A stretch of DNA of 5,877 nt from positions 1 to 5,877 of the forward strand of contig CAZFUY010000138.1 of NCBI GenBank assembly GCA_964522445.1. The letters run 5' to 3'. How positions within the stretch are numbered: position 1 is the first letter of the stretch; the number at the start of each line of letters is the position of its first letter. Positions 1 to 3,630 of the stretch are shown piece after piece. Below the pieces are notes generated by a model, which did not search any database, was not told where the DNA came from, and saw only the letters and a list, made by a program, of their open reading frames with translations. Both the position numbers and the translations under genes were made by a program. The DNA comes from CAZFUY01 sp964522445. Lineage in GTDB: Bacteria > Pseudomonadota > Gammaproteobacteria > SZUA-229.

Positions 1-297
1 GCCCATATTGATATCAATAATTTGTGCGCCATGATTAACGTTAAACATGGCCGCTTCAGCCATTTGTTGGGGTTCCGTTCCTGCAATTTGCACACTGATG
101 GGAGTATCTTCGCCTTCGTGGTCAAGGCGTAACTGTGTTTTGCGACTGTTACGCAAGTCAGGTTTGCTGGTTACCATTTCAGATACAGCAAGTCCTGCGC
201 CCATATCACGACAAAGCTGTCTGAAAGGACGATCAGTGATGCCTGCCATGGGGGCAAGTAATACTGGTGATGTTAAATGGTGGTGACCAATGTGCAT
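1..297 (-). CDS. dusB: tRNA-dihydrouridine synthase B, 5' part only
   Basis: This is the N-terminal 99 residues of DusB, the flavin enzyme that reduces specific uridines of tRNA to dihydrouridine in the cytoplasm, using FMN and NADPH. The protein begins MHIGHHHLTSPVLLAPMAGI and continues with TDRPFR, GAGLAVSEM, VQIAG and GAQIIDINMG. These are the first strands of the Dus TIM barrel and match remembered E. coli DusB nearly position for position. The catalytic-loop cysteine that normally follows directly (CPAKKV in E. coli) lies just outside the window. The ATG start at 297 aligns with the E. coli start (MRIG), and the Shine-Dalgarno sequence is weak. In many gammaproteobacteria dusB is followed by fis, but that position is not visible here. 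The identity is secure; the gene is cut by the window edge and shows no sign of being broken. Confidence 0.96.
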   Translation of the reverse strand, partial: MHIGHHHLTSPVLLAPMAGITDRPFRQLCRDMGAGLAVSEMVTSKPDLRNSRKTQLRLDHEGEDTPISVQIAGTEPQQMAEAAMFNVNHGAQIIDINMG

Positions 298-331
298 TAT
301 TATTCGGCTTGTTGCCCATCTTCGTGGACGA

Positions 332-359
332 GTAATATTACCTATAAAAACGCTGTCAT
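332..359 (-). promoter_or_regulatory. possible sigma70 promoter of dusB
   Basis: Read on the minus strand, there is ATGACA (-35, 354-359; 5 of 6 to consensus), a 16-bp spacer and TATTAC (-10, 332-337; 4 of 6). This predicts a start near 325 and a leader of about 28 nt before the dusB ATG. It is assigned from hexamer match and position only, in AT-rich DNA where chance matches are common. Confidence 0.35.
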
Positions 360-387
360 GAAATAAATAAATTGAAAAAAATTAAAG

Positions 388-405
388 AAAAAAAGCTTGC
401 TTTTT
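388..405. terminator. weak A/T hairpin, possible bidirectional terminator
   Basis: The arms AAAAAGC and GCTTTTT (390-405) are perfectly complementary around a tiny loop, and each strand has a run of T after the stem. The stem is almost all A-T, so stability is low. It lies between the end of the cyclic-nucleotide-binding-domain gene and the dusB promoter, where a transcription barrier would make sense. The rest of 298-485 is AT-rich with no gene that I can see. Confidence 0.25.
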
Positions 406-485
406 AAGACGTATAATCAAATCAGACACTTGGAAGATTTATTAAAAAAACATAAAAAGACTGGTAGCTAAGTTATGTTTTTTTA

Positions 486-642
486 GAGGCTGTTGCATGA
501 TAAAGGTGCGAAAGGAAAATGCGCTAAAATTTTACTGATCGAGACAGGAAACGCAGCTAATAGCTGACTATTGGCAAGTTTTCTAACGAAAAGCAGTGAA
601 ATTTTAGTCATTTTTACTCGTGAATATATCGTCAAAGGTCTC
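486..642. mobile_element. 157-bp palindromic MITE-like element with TTTA target duplication
   Basis: The element begins GAGGCTGTTGCATGAT and ends CAAAGGTCTC. Reversed, the right end reads GAGACCTTTGACGAT, so the ends are imperfect terminal inverted repeats. The symmetry continues inward: 523-537 and 594-608 are near-perfect inverted repeats, and CAGCTA-A-TAGCTG (554-566) is a central palindrome. TTTA flanks both sides (482-485 and 643-646), as expected of a 4-bp target duplication. It has no coding capacity, so it would be a non-autonomous element moved by a transposase elsewhere. A shorter relative lies at 2561-2620. The ends recall those of IS4/IS5-superfamily elements, but I cannot assign a family. 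It starts 24 nt past the stop of the upstream gene on the minus strand, and its hairpin could affect that mRNA's 3' end. Confidence 0.7.
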
Positions 643-665
643 TTTATAATTGGTTTTTGTAAAAG

Positions 666-1178
666 TTATGCAGGCGTATTACTAAGAATGTGTGTGCTGT
701 TATCATCTGTGTTTTTATCCTGTGGTATATGTTCCAGGGATGAACCTTTTTCATTCATACGCACAACATGATTAGCCAGGTTAGTGCTAATGTTTCTCAT
801 TAAGATAGAGCTGATGCGTGGTTTTTTTCCGGCGAGTAAATTAAATTCTATATGGTCAATTCTAAGCAGATTGCAATCTGAATGAGCTATGGCGCTTGCT
901 GATCTATGTCGTTGAGTGATTAAACCTATTTCGCCAAAAATGTCACAGCCACCCAGTGTGAAAATAATGCCATTTTTTTTAGTTTTAATGTCAACATTTC
1001 CAGATAGTAATATGTACAGGCTGTGGCTGGGAGTGGCTTCCTTAAAAATAGTTTCACCTGAAGAAAATGATTCTGATTTGCATAAGGCTAAAACAATTTT
1101 AAGCTCGTCAGGTTCAAGGCCATAGAATAATGGAATTTTGCTGAGTGACTGAGCGAGTGAAGTGCTGTTTTCTGCCAT
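666..1178 (-). CDS. stand-alone cyclic nucleotide-binding domain protein
   Basis: This is a protein of about 170 residues made of one CAP/CRP-type cyclic nucleotide-binding domain (roughly residues 13-120) and a polar C-terminal tail of about 50 residues. The domain hallmarks are visible: IPLFYGL near the start, the LYILLSGNV strand pair, and the phosphate-binding cassette FGEIGLI followed by QRHRSASAIA, with the glutamate and arginine that contact the cyclic nucleotide in canonical members. No helix-turn-helix follows, so it is probably not a DNA-binding regulator. It may sense cAMP or cGMP through a protein partner, but the ligand and partner are unknown. I chose the ATG at 1178. An in-frame TTG at 1184 sits 5 nt from an AGGAG, which itself ends 11 nt before the ATG, so the longer form (172 aa) is also possible. 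The gene follows fnr on the same strand after a 130-bp gap containing a 12-bp-stem hairpin. The domain call is firm; the role is not. Confidence 0.88.
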   Translation of the reverse strand: MAENSTSLAQSLSKIPLFYGLEPDELKIVLALCKSESFSSGETIFKEATPSHSLYILLSGNVDIKTKKNGIIFTLGGCDIFGEIGLITQRHRSASAIAHSDCNLLRIDHIEFNLLAGKKPRISSILMRNISTNLANHVVRMNEKGSSLEHIPQDKNTDDNSTHILSNTPA

Positions 1179-1189
1179 GTGCAAATTTT

Positions 1190-1205
1190 CTCCTGTTTTT
1201 AGGAG
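1190..1205 (-). promoter_or_regulatory. Shine-Dalgarno site inside a small hairpin
   Basis: On the minus strand the leader of the cyclic-nucleotide-binding-domain gene reads CTCCT-AAAAAC-AGGAG. The Shine-Dalgarno AGGAG (1190-1194) is perfectly complementary to CTCCT 6 nt upstream (1201-1205). A 5-bp stem with a 6-nt loop would hide the ribosome binding site. The complementarity is seen directly; any control of translation is inference, since the stem is short. Confidence 0.45.
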
Positions 1206-1248
1206 TCTGGCACAAAACAGAAAAAATGCTGGTTGTTACGGTGAGTTA

Positions 1249-1277
1249 CCAGGGATACTCGATTAGAGTATCCCTGG
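1249..1277. other. perfect 12-bp-stem hairpin between fnr and the downstream gene
   Basis: CCAGGGATACTC (1249-1260) and GAGTATCCCTGG (1266-1277) are exactly complementary around a 5-nt loop. In the direction of the minus-strand genes there is no U tract after the stem, so it is not a standard intrinsic terminator. On the plus strand a T5 run follows after a 5-nt gap, but no plus-strand gene precedes it. It could stabilise the fnr mRNA 3' end, partly attenuate read-through, or bind a dimeric protein as DNA. Confidence 0.6.
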
Positions 1278-1282
1278 AGGTC

Positions 1283-1311
1283 TTTTTGTGAATGAATCGT
1301 GCAAAGGCTTC
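1283..1311. repeat. possible relic of the palindromic element's right end
   Basis: The stretch TTTTTGTGAAT...ATCGTGCAAAGGCTTC resembles the right arm of the element at 486-642 (TTTTTACTCGTGAATATATC, then GTCAAAGGTCTC) if one short gap is allowed. It also resembles the right end of the copy at 2561-2620 (ATCGTGTAAAGGTCT). It lies directly downstream of the fnr stop codon. No left arm is visible, so this is either a decayed end or chance similarity. Confidence 0.3.
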
Positions 1312-1314
1312 TAT

Positions 1315-2094
1315 TTAATTGTTGGCAACGTTATCGCCTGATGACTGTTCTATTTCGCAGTCGGGAGCAAGGCCAGCAATAAGTTGCAGCTGATGCAATT
1401 TAATAATATTGACGTATTTGCGCTGAGTCGTGAGTAGTCCTTCATTCTGGAAACGACTAAAAGTACGACTGATGGTTTCGATAGTCAGCCCCAGATAATT
1501 ACCAATATCCTTGCGGGACATGCTCAGATAAAACTCGGTTTCAGAGAAATTGCGCTGTTTCAGGCGACTGGACAGATTCACCAGAAATGCAGCCAGTCGT
1601 TCCTCGGCATTTTTCTGTGCCATTAACATCAGCAAGGTCTGGTCTGATGCTATTTCCTTGCTCATTATCCTGAATAACTGTTGATTCAGGTTCGGCACAG
1701 AATCACTCAGATCTTCCAGGATGTCGAAGGGAATTTCGCACAGGCTGGTGGTTTCCAGAGCAATCGCGGAACAGGGGTGCTGGTGGTTGTGAATTGCATC
1801 AAGACCCAGTAATTCGCCGGGAAGATATAAGCCGGTGATTTGTTCATCACCCTGCTCACTTTCACTGTATGTTTTAATCGAGCCGCTGCGTACGGCATAT
1901 ATTGAGTGAAATTTATCGCTATTATGGAATAGATACTCACCTTTCTGCAGTGGTTTGCGGCGCTTAATTATCTTATCCAGCTTGTCAATATCGCCCAGAT
2001 CCAGGCCGAGTGGCAGGCATAAATCATGTAGCTTACAGCTTTTGCATGCGGTTTTCAGGGCAGAAAGCTTAACGGGTTGTAGTGGAGTCGTCAT
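1315..2094 (-). CDS. fnr: FNR, oxygen-sensing Crp/Fnr-family transcription regulator
   Basis: This 259-residue cytoplasmic regulator matches E. coli FNR (250 aa) along its length. Four cysteines stand where FNR holds its oxygen-labile [4Fe-4S] cluster: C17, C20 and C26 (C-x2-C-x5-C, as in E. coli) and C119 in ETTSLCEIPF. Next come the beta-roll sensor with EQGDEQITG, the dimerisation helix (KNAEERLAAFLVNLSSRL, residues 161-178) and the helix-turn-helix SRKDIGNYLGLTIETISR. Its recognition residues E206, S209 and R210 fit the TTGAT/ATCAA half-site. The family activates anaerobic respiration genes and represses aerobic ones when oxygen is absent. The ATG at 2094 gives the expected N terminus. 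The gene lies 94 bp downstream of bolA on the same strand and has an FNR-like box in its own upstream region, suggesting autoregulation. The C-terminal tail after LAGLAP is slightly longer than in E. coli. Confidence 0.96.
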   Translation of the reverse strand: MTTPLQPVKLSALKTACKSCKLHDLCLPLGLDLGDIDKLDKIIKRRKPLQKGEYLFHNSDKFHSIYAVRSGSIKTYSESEQGDEQITGLYLPGELLGLDAIHNHQHPCSAIALETTSLCEIPFDILEDLSDSVPNLNQQLFRIMSKEIASDQTLLMLMAQKNAEERLAAFLVNLSSRLKQRNFSETEFYLSMSRKDIGNYLGLTIETISRTFSRFQNEGLLTTQRKYVNIIKLHQLQLIAGLAPDCEIEQSSGDNVANN

Positions 2095-2120
2095 TTGATT
2101 ACCTGTTGTCTCATGCCGTA

Positions 2121-2149
2121 AGGATAAGAACTAAATGCTCTTTTGCCAA
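2121..2149 (-). promoter_or_regulatory. probable sigma70 promoter of fnr
   Basis: On the minus strand there is TTGGCA (-35, 2144-2149; 5 of 6), a 17-bp spacer and TATCCT (-10, 2121-2126; 4 of 6). This predicts a transcript start near 2114 and a leader of about 20 nt before the fnr ATG. The FNR-like box at 2156-2169 would then be centred near -48. Confidence 0.45.
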
Positions 2150-2155
2150 GTTCTT

Positions 2156-2169
2156 TTGAACTAAATCAA
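2156..2169 (-). promoter_or_regulatory. FNR-type box upstream of fnr
   Basis: The site reads TTGATTTAGTTCAA on the minus strand, which is 9 of 10 to the FNR consensus TTGAT-N4-ATCAA. It lies between the bolA stop and the fnr start. Its half-site TTCAA also forms part of a second small inverted repeat (AGTTC-TTTT-GAACT on the plus strand, 2149-2162). Position and match suggest autoregulation. The centre does not fall at -41.5 of the best predicted promoter, so activation or repression cannot be decided. Confidence 0.5.
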
Positions 2170-2188
2170 TAAAAATAGTATTAATTTT

Positions 2189-2497
2189 TTATTTGCCACC
2201 ACCCATACAGGGCGGGGAATCGGGCGCAGCGCCTTTTTTAGCCCATTCAGAAGGTGTCATGGTATGCAGGGACAGAGCATGTATTGCGCCCTGTAATTCT
2301 TCTTCGAGTGCCTTGTTTATGAGGCGATGGCGGGCAACAAGCATTTTTGCTTCAAATTTTTCTGAAACGGCAATTACTTTAAAATGAGATTCAGATCCTG
2401 GAGGTACATTATGCATATGGCTTTCGTTAATGACTTCCAGGTGCTGGGGGCTTAGGGCATTTTTTAGTTTTTCAGTGATATCTTCTTCGATAGTCAT
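2189..2497 (-). CDS. bolA: BolA family protein
   Basis: This 102-residue protein matches BolA of E. coli (105 aa). It has the N-terminal helix (EEDITEKLKNAL), the LEVINESHMHNVPPGSESHFKV core, the conserved RHR motif (ARHRLINKAL, residues 55-64) and a C-terminal segment with IHALSLHTMTPSEW and SPPCMGGG. The conserved histidine and the C-terminal cysteine are of the kind BolA proteins use with monothiol glutaredoxins to hold or pass a [2Fe-2S] cluster. In other bacteria BolA also affects cell shape, stress response and biofilm, partly as a DNA-binding protein. The ATG at 2497 gives the standard N terminus; the Shine-Dalgarno is weak. The gene lies upstream of fnr and downstream of the predicted sRNA terminator and a short element copy. 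A link between BolA iron-sulfur handling and the FNR cluster is suggestive but unproven. Confidence 0.95.
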   Translation of the reverse strand: MTIEEDITEKLKNALSPQHLEVINESHMHNVPPGSESHFKVIAVSEKFEAKMLVARHRLINKALEEELQGAIHALSLHTMTPSEWAKKGAAPDSPPCMGGGK

Positions 2498-2527
2498 GGT
2501 ATGGCTCAGGTTATTTCATTAAGGCGT

Positions 2528-2536
2528 ATCATATCA
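2528..2536 (-). promoter_or_regulatory. extended -10 promoter of bolA
   Basis: The minus strand reads TGATATGAT, an extended -10 (TGn) followed by TATGAT (5 of 6 to consensus). It predicts a start near 2522 and a leader of about 25 nt. No good -35 is present 16-18 bp upstream. A perfect palindrome ATCAATTGAT (2533-2542) overlaps it and could be an operator. The nearby element end (2561) is too far upstream to provide core promoter sequence. Confidence 0.45.
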
Positions 2537-2560
2537 ATTGATGGTAGAAAAATACTGTAT

Positions 2561-2620
2561 GAGACCTTTGCATGATAGAGGTGCATTTTTACTCGTTAAT
2601 ATATCATCGTGTAAAGGTCT
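2561..2620. mobile_element. 60-bp deletion derivative of the palindromic element
   Basis: It begins GAGACCTTTGCATGATAGAG and ends ATCGTGTAAAGGTCT, so its ends are inverted repeats (about 13 of 15). Its left 24 bases match the left end of the 486-642 element at about 20 positions. Its right part (ATTTTTACTCGTTAATATATC) matches the right arm of that element with one substitution, followed by a 4-bp length difference near the end. The whole centre present in the larger copy is missing. No clear target duplication is visible. It sits between the sRNA terminator and the bolA promoter. Confidence 0.65.
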
Positions 2621-2632
2621 AAATATTAAGGC

Positions 2633-2684
2633 AAAAAAAAAGAGCCAATTCAGTCTGGCTTAGCGCCTTATGAATTGACTCTTT
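2633..2684 (-). terminator. strong intrinsic terminator
   Basis: On the minus strand, AAAGAGTCAATTCA (2671-2684) pairs with TGAATTGGCTCTTT (2639-2652) as 14 consecutive pairs, one of them a G-U wobble. The loop holds a smaller GGC-GCTAA-GCC hairpin. The stem runs straight into a run of U (2633-2638 and beyond). The plus strand has neither the U tract nor the wobble (it becomes a C-A mismatch), which fixes the direction. It ends the predicted sRNA and would also stop read-through from bpt before bolA. Confidence 0.85.
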
Positions 2685-2739
2685 ACTCCCCCCCAGGAGA
2701 TTCGTACCTATAAAATATATAGGGGTTTATTCTTAACGA
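2633..2739 (-). ncRNA. predicted FNR-activated small RNA
   Basis: No coding frame fits here, yet a full transcription unit is visible: an FNR-type promoter upstream (2746-2787) and an intrinsic terminator at the end. The predicted start near 2739 comes from the class II spacing. The RNA of about 105 nt would hold a 5' hairpin (CCTATA-TATTT-TATAGG, 2707-2723), then AAUCUCCU followed by seven G, forming a small CTCC/GGAG hairpin (2686-2699), then the terminator stem-loop. UCUCCU is a perfect anti-Shine-Dalgarno sequence, a common seed in sRNAs that block translation, and the long U tail suits Hfq. E. coli FnrS (about 120 nt, FNR-activated) is the functional analogue, but I see no sequence similarity to it. 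The alternative is a bpt 3'-UTR with an internal promoter, which could still release the same RNA. Confidence 0.6.
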
Positions 2740-2745
2740 GATCAA

Positions 2746-2787
2746 AGCATATAAGGGATCGCTTAATGAGTGTTTGATCTAGGTCAA
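2746..2787 (-). promoter_or_regulatory. class II FNR-dependent promoter of the sRNA
   Basis: The box TTGACCTAGATCAA (2774-2787, minus strand) is 9 of 10 to TTGAT-N4-ATCAA and resembles many natural FNR/Anr sites. Exactly 22 bp downstream lies TATGCT (2746-2751; 4 of 6 to TATAAT), which places the box centre at -41.5 from a start at about 2739, the class II position. TTATAT three bases upstream (2749-2754) is an alternative -10. No -35 is needed in this arrangement. The box begins 16 bp past the bpt stop and points away from bpt, so it cannot serve that gene. Confidence 0.65.
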
Positions 2788-2803
2788 AAGAAGTAGTGCC
2801 AGC

Positions 2804-3505
2804 TTATTCTGCCTGCCAAAATGTTTTTTCAAATGTTTCTAAACCTTTAAAATTGCCCTTGTAATGCATTTTAGGATGATCTTTTATCCAGTAACCAAGA
2901 TAAACATGAGGCAGCTGCCAGACCTGAGTAAACCAGATTTCCTGCATAATGGCAAAAGTTCCCAAACTGCGTTTGTTTTCTTCGGGGTCAAAAAAAGTAT
3001 AAACAGCCGATAGTCCAGCAGGTAGATAATCTGCCACCGCGACAGATAGTAATTTATTCCTTAAGCGCGTTTCTATGAAAATTGTCTGACTCCAGTCACA
3101 GAGCAGAAAATTTTTAAAATCATCGGGTTGAGGATTAGCCATGCTGCCATCTATGTGCCGGCTATTCATGTAGCGTTGGTATAAATCAAAATATTCGTCT
3201 GTAAATCCAGCCTGATTTATATGTGTTGTCAGGTCATTATTTTTTTTCAGGCAGCGCCGTTGATTTCGGTTGGGTTTAAAACGACGTATATCAATACGGC
3301 AGGGAATACAGGCTTCACAGGATGAGCAATGGGGGCGATATACAAAACCACCGCTGCGACGAAACCCTTTGCTAACCAGCAGGCTGTATAAACCGGCATG
3401 CATTGAAATCTGTGGATCAGGAATTAAATTGGCTGAAAGTTGTTCATCAAAATAACCGCAGGGGTGTTCTACTGTGATGTAAAGCGAAAGTGTCTGTTGA
3501 TTCAT
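2804..3505 (-). CDS. bpt: aspartate/glutamate leucyltransferase (bacterial Ate1-type)
   Basis: This 233-residue cytoplasmic enzyme of the bacterial Ate1-like family transfers leucine from Leu-tRNA to proteins with N-terminal aspartate or glutamate. That makes them N-degrons for ClpS/ClpAP. Visible hallmarks are C16 (HPCGYF), GFRRSGGFVYRP (47-58), the cysteine cluster C60-x2-C63-x2-C66-x2-C69, YQRYMNSRH (109-117), YTFFDP (169-174), and the C-terminal LGYWIKDHPKMHYKGNF (203-219). Eukaryotic Ate1 shares the cysteines; related proteins with this cluster can bind an oxygen-sensitive iron-sulfur cluster, which would fit the FNR neighbourhood but is inference here. The length is normal for the family. 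The ATG at 3505 gives the expected N terminus; the Shine-Dalgarno is weak. It is divergent from metH, and the sRNA promoter begins just past its stop. Whether it moves leucine or arginine cannot be read from sequence. Confidence 0.93.
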   Translation of the reverse strand: MNQQTLSLYITVEHPCGYFDEQLSANLIPDPQISMHAGLYSLLVSKGFRRSGGFVYRPHCSSCEACIPCRIDIRRFKPNRNQRRCLKKNNDLTTHINQAGFTDEYFDLYQRYMNSRHIDGSMANPQPDDFKNFLLCDWSQTIFIETRLRNKLLSVAVADYLPAGLSAVYTFFDPEENKRSLGTFAIMQEIWFTQVWQLPHVYLGYWIKDHPKMHYKGNFKGLETFEKTFWQAE

Positions 3506-3567
3506 GGTGCTTATTTTAACTGGATTTTAGACCCGCAGTAATCTGGGCAGATGAAAATACTGGAAAA

Positions 3568-3576
3568 TGATATAAT
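3568..3576 (+). promoter_or_regulatory. extended -10 promoter of metH
   Basis: TGATATAAT is an extended -10: TGn followed by a perfect TATAAT (3571-3576). The -35 region is poor, as is usual for this promoter type. The predicted start is near 3583, leaving a leader of about 48 nt, too short for a cobalamin or S-adenosylmethionine riboswitch. The remainder of the divergent gap (3506-3630) must hold the bpt promoter; the best -10 candidate on the minus strand is TAAAAT (3524-3529), without a clear -35. TGGGCAGA occurs twice in this gap (3544 and 3595). Confidence 0.6.
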
Positions 3577-3630
3577 TCATGGCTTTACGCCTGTTGGGCA
3601 GAAATTTTAAATTTTTAACTGGTTACTTTT

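Noticed and set aside
47..286. 79-codon open frame on the plus strand
   Set aside because: It is antisense to dusB, whose protein is recognised along the whole stretch; it has no homology or ribosome binding site of note.
407..420. FNR half-site ATCAA upstream of dusB
   Set aside because: The partner half at the required spacing (AGACG) does not match TTGAT.
571..771. 66-codon plus-strand open frame
   Set aside because: It crosses from the palindromic element into the 3' end of the cyclic-nucleotide-binding-domain gene on the other strand; no recognisable product.
1707..1940. 77-codon minus-strand frame within fnr
   Set aside because: It is a shifted frame of fnr, which is intact in its own frame.
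2633..2684. Terminator acting on plus-strand transcripts
   Set aside because: There is no U tract on that side, one base pair is lost as C-A, and no plus-strand gene precedes it.
3506..3630. Cobalamin or SAM riboswitch, or MetR box, ahead of metH
   Set aside because: The leader is only about 48 nt and shows no riboswitch core; TGATATAATTCA is one base short of the MetR spacing TGAA-N5-TTCA and is better read as the extended -10.
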